From CAWBQO01 sp963790965 (GTDB lineage: Bacteria > Bacteroidota > Rhodothermia > Rhodothermales > DASSAV01), in NCBI GenBank assembly GCA_963790965.1, contig CAWBQO010000006.1:1-64000 (forward strand): DNA of 64,000 nucleotides. The letters are read 5' to 3'. Shown piece after piece: positions 17,174-24,298 of this stretch; within the stretch, counting starts at the first letter, position 1, and every line of letters begins with the position of its first letter. The notes beneath the pieces were generated by a model that worked only from the letters and a program-made list of their open reading frames with translations, was not told the DNA's origin and did not search any database. The translations under genes and the position numbers were made by a program.

Positions 17174-17506
17174 GGATCGTGGCCGGCATTCACCGGAAGT
17201 CAGGTTGTTGAAGATGAGAACAGGGCAGCCCGCCGCCCCTGTGGTGTGCGTCTATTTTAACACACACCGAACCGCGGGAGTGTGCGATCTTCCCTAGAGG
17301 CTTTGTAGGGGAGTCGATAGTTGTTGTGACAGGTAAATGCGCTCAGAACGCATTCAGATCCCGCAGACAAACGTGTTTACGGTGAAACCTTATCCATCGC
17401 TCCCCCACAGGGCAGTGGTTTCCCCTACGCGCCTAACCGGTCAAAGCGGGAGCGAAGGCAGCCGGCCGAGGCAAGGCGTCCGCGCGGTTCACGAACGCGG
17501 GAGGCG
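17174..17506. other. Regulatory region upstream of the barrel gene
   Basis: No gene is seen. It holds the operator-like palindrome at 17292-17310 and a second inverted repeat AATGCG-N7-CGCATT at 17336-17354. Confidence 0.5.
17292..17310. promoter_or_regulatory. Operator candidate: CCCTAGA-N5-TGTAGGG
   Basis: A 19-bp inverted repeat (6 of 7 positions symmetric), 119 bases before the barrel gene. Nearly the same sequence, perfectly symmetric, stands upstream of the YceI operon (19807-19825), including outer bases TT on the left and GNGTC on the right. Size and symmetry fit a dimeric LuxR/NarL-type regulator such as the one encoded at 17507-18193. Confidence 0.55.
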
Positions 17507-18193
17507 CTATCCCGAATGGCACCCATTCGGCCCGCAGTGACAGGCGCACTTGCTCTGCACCTCGAGCCAGCGCACGGCCTCGCGCACCAGGTCCGCCATT
17601 CCTTCAATATGAAGCTTGCTGCGAATACGCGCCCGGTAAGAATCGACCGTCTTTGCCGAAAGCGCCAGCCGGTCAGCAATCTCCTGAGCGCTGAATCCGT
17701 GACCTGTCAGCTCGAACACCTCCAACTCCCGTCCGCTCAGGGCTTCCTTTGGAGAGAGGATGAGGCCGGACGGTGCCTGCACGACGGCGCGCAAGAGCTG
17801 GTTCAACAAGCCTTCCTGCAGGAAGTATTCACCGCCGAGCGCCCGCCTGAGCGCAGGCACGAGAGATTCTTCGGCTTCCTGTTTGGTGACGTAGCCCATC
17901 GCCCCGGCCCGTAGGGTCCGCTCCGCGCATAGCACGTCATTCTGCACCGACATCCCGACGAGAGCCATCTGAGGCCGCTCACGATGCAGGGTGCGGATTA
18001 AATCCAGACCGTTCATGTCCTGAAGAGATAGCTCTATAACCGCAGCGTCGGCGCTTCCCTCCTTCATCCATTCTAAAGCTTGCTCAGCCGTTGCCGCCTG
18101 CAGGCACACCTCGAGATCGCCCTCGGCTTCGACGAGGTGCGCCAGCGCCCACCGCGTGAGCGCGAGACCGTCCACCAGCAGCACTTGCTTCAT
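17507..18193 (-). CDS. LuxR/NarL-type regulator with degenerate receiver domain and Cys/His tail
   Basis: A 228-residue two-domain regulator. The receiver (1-120) keeps its fold (MKQVLLVDGLALTR, GYVTK with the conserved lysine), but the phosphoacceptor aspartate is glutamate (E54 in AAVIELSLQDMNG) and the second acidic-pocket residue is glycine (VDG). The LuxR HTH follows (LSGRELEVFELTGHGFSAQE, KTVDSYRARIRSKL). The last 14 residues are KCACHCGPNGCHSG, with four cysteines and two histidines that could bind metal or sense redox state. No histidine kinase is nearby. It sits downstream of two YceI genes on the same strand, behind a hairpin (about 18205-18232). Confidence 0.85.
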   Translation of the reverse strand: MKQVLLVDGLALTRWALAHLVEAEGDLEVCLQAATAEQALEWMKEGSADAAVIELSLQDMNGLDLIRTLHRERPQMALVGMSVQNDVLCAERTLRAGAMGYVTKQEAEESLVPALRRALGGEYFLQEGLLNQLLRAVVQAPSGLILSPKEALSGRELEVFELTGHGFSAQEIADRLALSAKTVDSYRARIRSKLHIEGMADLVREAVRWLEVQSKCACHCGPNGCHSG

Positions 18194-18261
18194 ATTATAG
18201 CACCACCCTCCCCGCCGTGCGGCGAGAAGGGTGGCAGCATCACGTTTGTAAAGAGCGAGCT

Positions 18262-18972
18262 TTACTGAGCCGAACTACAAGGCCGGCTCTGCGCGGCGAT
18301 GTCCGCGTAAGCGCTCCATCCTTCCACCCCTTCTTTCCTGGCCTCTGCAATGAGCAGCGGACAGGCGGCAACCACGTCGAAGTGGACTTCGATTTCATCC
18401 CTCACCTTCACCATACCGAGCAGCGCCGTGGGCGGATCTACGCCAAAGTCCGTCATGCGCAGCGGCATACTTCCCCGCACGCGATAGAGGCCGTCCGCAA
18501 GCCTTATGCCCTCCGCCGGAATGGTCACCAGGCGCTCCTCCCCTGCAATCTCCAACCGACCCAAGGCGCGCAAGCCGTACCAGCCGGTTGACGAAGCCGG
18601 CGCGGCCACCACTTCAGCAGACTGCAGCTCGAATTGAATATAAGGAAAGTCGCCGGCGCGAAGCGCGTCGCGGAGGTCGGAGTTCATGCGCGCCTTTCCG
18701 CAGTCAAGTTGCTGAACCGGAATGGTCATATGCGCTTGCGCCCGTGCGGAATGCCCGGTCGACACAGACACGATGTTTCCCGCCAGTCGCCCTCCTCCGG
18801 CAACGTCATCCGCCTCGCAAGTGAACGAACTCACGGACGACGTTCCCTCGATCCAGAACCGGCTTTCCTTCGGCTGTATCTCAAACCGGGTCTGCGCGCG
18901 GACAACGCCCGCGCTCATAAAAAAGAGAATCGACAAGAATAGAATGGTGGCGCGTCGGTTCGTCTGTGTCAT
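18262..18972 (-). CDS. YceI-family periplasmic protein
   Basis: A 236-residue exported protein with a signal peptide ending at VVRAQ. The YceI lipocalin-like barrel is recognisable: SRFWIEGTSSVSSFTCEA, LDCGKARMNSDLRDALRAGD, IQFELQSAEVV and the end block DFGVDPPTALLGMVKVRDEI. Members bind polyisoprenoid or amphiphilic lipids in the periplasm. The C-terminal ~30 residues (AEARKEGVEGWSAYADIAA) extend beyond the usual end, with two extra cysteines in the mature C-terminal part. Second gene of a YceI pair; 72 bases separate it from the upstream copy. Confidence 0.85.
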   Translation of the reverse strand: MTQTNRRATILFLSILFFMSAGVVRAQTRFEIQPKESRFWIEGTSSVSSFTCEADDVAGGGRLAGNIVSVSTGHSARAQAHMTIPVQQLDCGKARMNSDLRDALRAGDFPYIQFELQSAEVVAAPASSTGWYGLRALGRLEIAGEERLVTIPAEGIRLADGLYRVRGSMPLRMTDFGVDPPTALLGMVKVRDEIEVHFDVVAACPLLIAEARKEGVEGWSAYADIAAQSRPCSSAQ

Positions 18973-19044
18973 TCCGGTTCCTCTTCTTGCTCAGCCTTCG
19001 TGTATTCGTTTCGGGACTCTGGTCGGCACGCTCTGGCGGTCCGC

Positions 19045-19635
19045 CTACCTGTCCGCGATGATTTCGAAATGCACCTCAACGTCGGGGCCGGCCTTGATCG
19101 TGCCGAGCATCGCCGTTGGCGGGTCGATATCGAATTCGGGCATAGAGACGGTCGTCACGCCGTTGAAGAGGAGACGGCCGTTAGCGAGGCGCTCGCCCTC
19201 AACGTTCAGATCGACCGGCTTCGTCTCGCCCGCCAGCGTGAGCTGACCTGCGGCTTTCAGGCGGAACTTCTCGCTTCCGGCCACCGGCATGACCTGCAAT
19301 TGCTTGAGATTGAACTTGATGATCTTGTGCTTCGAGGTCTTCAGCGCGTCCCGCATCTTCTTATTCATGGTCCCGTTGTCGCAGTTAACCGCTCCGGCCG
19401 GCACCACCACGTTGATCTCCTGAATGCTCGACAGCGACTCATAATCTGCCTGGAAGGAGCCTGCGAAGTCATCGACCTTGCACTCCCAGTCGTGCACCGT
19501 AGAGGTGCCCTCGATCCACATCTTGCTGCCCGAGGCGAACGTGTAGGGACTCGGCGCCGTTGGCCCGGCAAACCCGGCGGAAAGGATTACGAAGAGGGCA
19601 AGAGCACTCAGTAGAACGGTCGGTTGCTTACGCAT
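19045..19635 (-). CDS. YceI-family periplasmic protein (second copy)
   Basis: A 196-residue paralogue of the next gene. Start MRKQPTVLLSALALF gives a signal peptide; 21 codons upstream in the frame are ignored because they do not resemble a leader. Family blocks: SKMWIEGTSTVHDWECKV, NCDNGTMNKKMRDALKT, KIIKFNLKQLQV and PEFDIDPPTAMLGTIKAG. Standard YceI length, unlike its longer neighbour. First gene of a likely operon with the second YceI and the LuxR-type regulator. A perfect 19-bp palindrome lies 172 bases upstream. Confidence 0.85.
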   Translation of the reverse strand: MRKQPTVLLSALALFVILSAGFAGPTAPSPYTFASGSKMWIEGTSTVHDWECKVDDFAGSFQADYESLSSIQEINVVVPAGAVNCDNGTMNKKMRDALKTSKHKIIKFNLKQLQVMPVAGSEKFRLKAAGQLTLAGETKPVDLNVEGERLANGRLLFNGVTTVSMPEFDIDPPTAMLGTIKAGPDVEVHFEIIADR

Positions 19636-20211
19636 AGCTTCTCTTGTACTTAATGGCGAATGGATGATAGCTGGGGGCGAGCCGAGTTTGCCTTGCACGA
19701 AGATTCGGCCCGATAGCCGTAATATGACCTTCCGCCCATTTAGTTGTTGCGAGGAGTACCTTATGCGGCATGGCAGTGCCTCTCCTTATATCATCGTCGG
19801 GCAATTCCCTACAACCTCTGTAGGGGCGTCAGGTAGAGCAGTATATATCTACGCAATCATCATGCCGGGTCCGCGACGTCCTTTCGTCGCCACCTGCGCA
19901 GTCTCTACTAACTGCACCCAGCGGCTGTGTTGCCTTTACTTGACAAGGTGTACACCCCGGACGCCATTCGCCCGGGTGTGCCGTTCGGCACAACTTAGAT
20001 GCGCCCACGGTTATGTTCTTCGATGCGCAGCAGTAGAATATGTTCTCACGTCGGGTGTAGGGCGGCGCAGAACGCTCTCCATTATTACACCGTCTTTTCG
20101 CGACCTGCCGCCGTGCGGGTACCGAAAGAAGAACCCTTCTCCGGCGGAACGGCCAGGTGCGACGCGCGGCCGGAAGGAACACCGCGCGCTTTCAAGCTTT
20201 ACTGTCCTCTT
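19636..20211. other. Gene-free region upstream of the YceI operon
   Basis: Open frames here have poor codon use and no recognisable similarity. The region contains the operator candidate at 19807-19825 and otherwise nothing I can name; a tRNA cluster begins at 20212. Confidence 0.5.
19807..19825. promoter_or_regulatory. Operator candidate: perfect palindrome CCCTACA-N5-TGTAGGG
   Basis: A perfect 7-5-7 inverted repeat, 172 bases upstream of the first YceI gene. Its near twin is at 17292-17310 before the barrel gene. No other copy was noticed in the window. Confidence 0.6.
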
Positions 20212-20285
20212 CGGGGCGTAGCGCAGCCCGGTAGCGCATCTGCTTTGGGAGCAGAGGGTCGTCGGTTCAAATCCGGCCGCCCCGA
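20212..20285 (+). tRNA. tRNA-Pro (anticodon TGG)
   Basis: A 74-base cloverleaf: acceptor CGGGGCG/CGCCCCG, D arm AGCGCAGCCCGGTAGCGC, anticodon loop TTTGGGA, T arm GTCGGTTCAAATCCGGC, discriminator A. CCA is not encoded. Confidence 0.95.
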
Positions 20286-20422
20286 CGGAGGAGCCAGGGA
20301 AGCTCTCGCCTCGCGCAGGGCTTCCCTTTTTGGCCGCGTAAGGGCCAGGGTGGGAAACGCAATCCCGGCGGCTTCGTAGAAGGCTTTCTCGGACGGAAAG
20401 AGCACGGCTGCAGTGCTCACCT

Positions 20423-20496
20423 GCGCCCGTAGCTCAACCGGACAGAGCGGCGGACTTCTAATCCGCAGGTTGCAGGTTCGAGTCCTGCCGGGCGTA
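20423..20496 (+). tRNA. tRNA-Arg (anticodon TCT)
   Basis: A 74-base cloverleaf: acceptor GCGCCCG/CGGGCGT with a terminal G-T pair, D arm AGCTCAACCGGACAGAGC, anticodon loop CTTCTAA, T arm GCAGGTTCGAGTCCTGC, discriminator A. It lies 137 bases after tRNA-Pro. Confidence 0.95.
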
Positions 20497-20520
20497 CCCT
20501 TCGGGTGCATGGTTCTTTAC

Positions 20521-20591
20521 GGTGACGTGGCCGAGTGGTTAGGCAAGGGTCTGCAAAACCCTGTACAGCGGTTCAAATCCGCTCGTCACCT
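20521..20591 (+). tRNA. tRNA-Cys (anticodon GCA)
   Basis: A 71-base cloverleaf: acceptor GGTGACG/CGTCACC, D arm GGCCGAGTGGTTAGGC, anticodon loop CTGCAAA, T arm AGCGGTTCAAATCCGCT, discriminator T. Last of the Pro-Arg-Cys cluster. Confidence 0.95.
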
Positions 20592-21003
20592 CTGTTAATA
20601 ACGCTGCGAAAAGACGCCTAACCACAAAGAGTAACGTCACCTTTTACAAGGGCTTAGCGTACTCAGGCGAACGGGGATCGAGGGCGTAGCGGTGGGAAAG
20701 TGGCTGCGATTCCGTTACAATGTGCGATAACGGGTATACCCCCTTAGTTTGGCTGTATTCGGCGGTTGGTGTTCGTTTGGTGTCAGCTTTGGTGACAGAT
20801 GCATCCGTGCTGTAGACGCGCTTTTGCGTACTTAACACCATGCCCAACCTTATCAAGCGTCGAAACGGGCGTTGCTCAGCGCAGGTCTATGCTGCTTCCC
20901 GTGAGCCGTCCTCTCTGCCGGTGCGCCTTTTCGTTGTGGAGTCACACCAAGGCTGCCGCAGATAGTTCGCGGGGGTCGCTTCTGCCCCGTCGCAGCCGAT
21001 CTT
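20592..21003. other. Intergenic region after the tRNA cluster
   Basis: I see no gene here. Short minus-strand frames around 20650-20850 have no recognisable similarity, no ribosome site and poor codon use. Confidence 0.5.
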
Positions 21004-21459
21004 CTAATATCCGCTCCGGCGCTCCCAGCGCTTCAGTACCGCGTTGTAGCGCGTGGTGGCAATCCGCCGGCCCTCCGCGTCGTAGTGCTCGTACTGGTTC
21101 AGTAGGCGGTTGAACTTCCGCGTCTCCGTTCGCCGCCCGCGTGCATCGTAGACTTCGTCCTGGCCGAGCAGTTCGTTGTGGCGGGTCGTTCCGGTCTGCC
21201 GACCCTTCGCGTCAAAGTGAACCTCCCGGTTCAGCAGGTCCTCATAGCGCGAGGTGCCGAGGCTGCGCCCCGCGGCGTCGAAGAATTCCGTCCGATTCAG
21301 CAGCTCGTTGAAGCGCGCCGTCTCGACCAGACGCCCCGAGGCGTCTCTTGTCTCGTAACGCTGAAGCGTCTCGTTGTACCACGTTGTGGTAGCGGGCTGC
21401 GCGGCGGCCGAGGTCAGCAGGAGCAGCGGGAAAACGAAGGCGAAAAGTTGTACGCGCAT
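21004..21459 (-). CDS. Secreted protein built from 22-residue repeats
   Basis: A 151-residue protein with a signal peptide (MRVQLFAFVFPLLLLTSAAAQ). The mature chain is almost wholly five and a half copies of a 22-residue unit, consensus T-x-R-(Y/F)-N-x-L-L-N-R-x-E-x-(F/Y)-D-A-x-G-R-x-x-(G/E), for example RFNELLNRTEFFDAAGRS and KFNRLLNQYEHYDAEGRR. The YDA-x-GR core recalls YD/Rhs or MORN-like repeats that form short beta strands, but the spacing and polarity are its own. Charged and without cysteines, it is probably periplasmic or surface exposed. The function is unknown. ATG 21459 is chosen for the signal peptide. Confidence 0.7.
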   Translation of the reverse strand: MRVQLFAFVFPLLLLTSAAAQPATTTWYNETLQRYETRDASGRLVETARFNELLNRTEFFDAAGRSLGTSRYEDLLNREVHFDAKGRQTGTTRHNELLGQDEVYDARGRRTETRKFNRLLNQYEHYDAEGRRIATTRYNAVLKRWERRSGY

Positions 21460-21579
21460 GGCGGTCCACATCTCTTTCGTTCTGTTTACATTTCGGGGCG
21501 GCGCGCTCGCAGTGCTCTGAAGGCACACACTCCTTCTAACACGCGCACGGTTACACAAGGTTCGTGCTTGCGTCGGACG

Positions 21580-22785
21580 CTATGCGTCGATACGCGCGTG
21601 GTCGATGGTGCCCGGCCGCGCCGCGCCAAGGCCGAACACGAGCTTGCCCGCAAGCACGACGAGGAGGAAGGCGAGCGGAATGGTCCACCCGCTCGTCGCG
21701 TCGTGCAGGAAGCCGAACAGGATCGGCCCGGCTGCGGCCAGCAAGTACCCGGCCGACTGTGCCATCCCCGAAAGCGCCGTTGCCACCTGTGCATCCGGCG
21801 CGCGGAGCACGAGAAACAGCAGCGAAAGCCCAAAGGTGCCGCCCAGCACAAAGCCAAGCATCGCCACCCAGACGGCCGCCGCCGTAGCTCCGGCCAGGAG
21901 CAGTCCCGCGAGCGCTACCGCCTCGATCGCTGCCAGGACGCCTACAATCCGCCGCTGATCGAGCTTGCGTCCGGCCCAAATCGGGATCAGGGCGGAGCCG
22001 CCAATGCCGGAAGCCTGAGAGAGCGCTAACATCCATCCGGCCTCCGCCGCGCCCATCCCCTCCGACTGCAGCAGATCCGGTAGCCAGGCAAGGATGACGT
22101 AGAACGTCAGCGACTGTAGCCCCAGATACAGCGCGATCTGCCACGCGAGCGGCGAACGGCCAAGGGCGCGAATGGAGTGCGCCGCATTCCACACCGGCCG
22201 CTCTGCGCGGCTTCCTCTGAGCCTCGGCAGCCAAACCGCGAGCGCCACGAACGCCGGAATGGCCCAGACCTGCAGGGCAGCCTCCCAGCCCATCGCCAGC
22301 GCAAGCGGCACGCTAATGCCGGCGGCAACCGTTGCGCCGATACCCATCACGCTGGAGTAAAGGCTCGTCATAGGGCCGGAGTGATCCGGAAACTCCTGCT
22401 TCACAAGGGCCGGAAGCAGCACGTTACCAAGCGCGATTCCGATGCCGATGAGCAATGTCCCCCCAAACAGCCAACCGGAAGCGGTACTTGCCCGGATCAT
22501 GGCACCTACGCCGAGGAGCACCAGCGCCGCCGCCAAGGCTCCGCCGATGCCGAGTCGCCTCGTGACGAACGGCGTCAGAGGCGAGACGAGGCCGAACGCC
22601 AGAAGCGGCAGTGTCGTCAGCAGGCCGAGCGCCGTGTTCGACAAACCCGTTGCCGCCCGGATGCTGTCGATGAGCGGCCCGACACTCGCCAGCGCTGGGC
22701 GCAGGTTAACCGCCACCAGCACGATCGCGAGCAGGAGAAGACCACGCTGAACCCTGTCGGTGCGTTTGGAAGTAGCGAGCGCCAT
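21580..22785 (-). CDS. CynX/NimT-like major facilitator transporter
   Basis: A 401-residue, 12-helix MFS protein of the cyanate-permease-like (CynX/NimT) family, inner membrane. Family blocks: NLRPALASVGPLIDSIR in helix 1, LGLLTTLPLLAFGLVSP, the long loop RLRGSRAERPVWNAAHSIR between halves, and WLPDLLQSEGMGAAEAGWML. Substrates proposed for the family include cyanate and nitroimidazoles; none can be assigned here. Upstream, a YeiH-like gene ends 36 bases before it on the same strand, so the two may form a transporter pair. Confidence 0.85.
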   Translation of the reverse strand: MALATSKRTDRVQRGLLLLAIVLVAVNLRPALASVGPLIDSIRAATGLSNTALGLLTTLPLLAFGLVSPLTPFVTRRLGIGGALAAALVLLGVGAMIRASTASGWLFGGTLLIGIGIALGNVLLPALVKQEFPDHSGPMTSLYSSVMGIGATVAAGISVPLALAMGWEAALQVWAIPAFVALAVWLPRLRGSRAERPVWNAAHSIRALGRSPLAWQIALYLGLQSLTFYVILAWLPDLLQSEGMGAAEAGWMLALSQASGIGGSALIPIWAGRKLDQRRIVGVLAAIEAVALAGLLLAGATAAAVWVAMLGFVLGGTFGLSLLFLVLRAPDAQVATALSGMAQSAGYLLAAAGPILFGFLHDATSGWTIPLAFLLVVLAGKLVFGLGAARPGTIDHARIDA

Positions 22786-22821
22786 TTATCAACCCGGAAA
22801 TACAATTATAACGAATGCAGA

Positions 22822-23787
22822 CTACGACGCCCACAGAACGATCGCCGTGAGAGAAGCGACGCCGACGGAAACCCAGAGGAGAACGCCCTGCACCAGCGGC
22901 CGCACGCCCACCGCGCGAAGTGTGCTTCGGCTCAGACCCGCACCAATAAGGAACAGCGTGAGCACGAGGCCCCGCCGGGCCAGAAGTACCAGCACGTCGA
23001 AGAACGGTTCACCGGCAGGAAGCAGCGCGCGCAGCGCGGACGCCAGCGCGAAGAGTCCGATGAACCACGGCACCGCCACCTTCACGTCCTTTCCGCCCCG
23101 GCTTCGGTGCCAGAGCGCAGCCGCAAAGGCCAGCGGCACGATCCAGAGCGCGCGCGTGAGCTTGAGCACGGTCGCCAGCGCCAGCGCCTCCTTCCCGTAA
23201 ATCGCCGCCGCACCGACCACGGAGGACGTATCATGAATCGCAATGGCCGCCCAGAGGCCGAACTGGCTTTGCGATAGGTGCAGGAGGTGCCCCACGGCGG
23301 GGAAGACGTACAGGGCCACGCCGTTCAGGATGAACACCGTCGCGAGCGACACACCCATCGCTTCCGCTCCGGCCCCGAGCGCCGGACCCAGCGCTGCGAT
23401 GGCGCTTCCTCCACAAATGGCGGTGCCGCCCGAGATGAGCGCACCCGTCACCACGTCGACCCGCAGGAGACGGGCCAGTAGGAATCCCACGGTGAGCGCG
23501 AAGAGGATGCCGAGGGCCGTCACCCCCACCCCGTCCCGGCCGACCGCAAGCACCGCCGGCAAAGACATTCCGAAGCCAAGCCCGACGACACACGCCTTCA
23601 GCAGCCACTTCGAGAACCGGGCGCTCTGCACCGGAAAAGGTCCGCCGAAGACCAGCCCGAGCGCCGCGCCCGCACCCAGCCCCACCGCGGGCGAAACGCC
23701 GGGCAGCAGACTCGCCCCCGCCAGTACGAGAAAAAGAACCTTCAGCCAACGCGGAGAATCTCCTGCGGCGCTCGTTATCGTCATCAA
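22822..23787 (-). CDS. YeiH/UPF0324 family putative sulfate exporter
   Basis: A 321-residue membrane protein with about ten helices. It matches the YeiH-type 'putative sulfate exporter' family through SGGTAICGGSAIAALGPALG, the AAIAIHDTSSVVGAAAIYG block and KLTRALWIVPLA. Family members have been proposed to export sulfate or organosulfonate breakdown products; transport has not been shown for most. It lies upstream of the CynX-like gene. A phosphosulfolactate synthase in the same window is not linked to it. Confidence 0.8.
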   Translation of the reverse strand: MMTITSAAGDSPRWLKVLFLVLAGASLLPGVSPAVGLGAGAALGLVFGGPFPVQSARFSKWLLKACVVGLGFGMSLPAVLAVGRDGVGVTALGILFALTVGFLLARLLRVDVVTGALISGGTAICGGSAIAALGPALGAGAEAMGVSLATVFILNGVALYVFPAVGHLLHLSQSQFGLWAAIAIHDTSSVVGAAAIYGKEALALATVLKLTRALWIVPLAFAAALWHRSRGGKDVKVAVPWFIGLFALASALRALLPAGEPFFDVLVLLARRGLVLTLFLIGAGLSRSTLRAVGVRPLVQGVLLWVSVGVASLTAIVLWAS

Positions 23788-23954
23788 CCTACCCGGTAGC
23801 CGGAGGAAGGCGGCAGCTCGCGCCGGGTCCCCACAAACATCTCCGTTGAAAATTAAGCCGGGTTGAACGCCGTTCGTCGCAGGGGTTTCTGCAGCCGCGC
23901 CCTGTTCACGGAAACCTAAAAGAAGCTTCTGCAGAGCGCGCCCAGTACCGGCGT

Positions 23955-24131
23955 TCAGTGCGCATGCTCTACCGGATCAAGGCCGCAGTGAGTGCAGGAA
24001 TAGTGCATCACCCCATCAACCCAGCGGGTCTCGCGCTCGCAAGCGAAGCAGAACCCTCGAACCGCCGCAGGCAAACGCGAACTGCGGGAGAGATCAAACA
24101 GGCGGCCTTTTATCGAATAGACGCGTTTCAT
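23955..24131 (-). CDS. Small zinc-ribbon protein
   Basis: A 58-residue protein beginning MKRVYSIKGRLFDLSRSS. Two Cys-x-x-Cys pairs (CFACERETRWVDG, then YSCTHCGLDP) form a compact rubredoxin-like zinc ribbon; the tail ends DPVEHAH. It could bind nucleic acid or be an accessory subunit; no family recognised. A longer frame runs upstream to 24215, but the ATG at 24131 begins at the conserved-looking part. It ends 168 bases downstream of the nuclease gene's end, on the same strand. Confidence 0.5.
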   Translation of the reverse strand: MKRVYSIKGRLFDLSRSSRLPAAVRGFCFACERETRWVDGVMHYSCTHCGLDPVEHAH

Positions 24132-24298
24132 AGACGTTTGGAATGGTGTCGCGTGGCCTACCCGGGCCACATCGCACCCCAACGTCCGCCACCCTGAGAC
24201 GATGCGCTCCGGCACTTACCGGAAACGCTTGCGATTCAAGATCTTGCCAGAAGCGTTTCCGCTCGCGCGGTCTGGAAAGCCCACCGGTTTCCTGCCGC

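Noticed and set aside
19664..20221. A 185-residue plus-strand open frame upstream of the tRNA cluster
   Set aside because: Its composition is unlike real proteins here (many cysteines and rare codons), it lacks a ribosome site, covers the operator candidate and runs into tRNA-Pro.
20644..20856. Minus-strand 70-residue frame after tRNA-Cys
   Set aside because: Starts with TTG, lacks a Shine-Dalgarno site and has no recognisable similarity.
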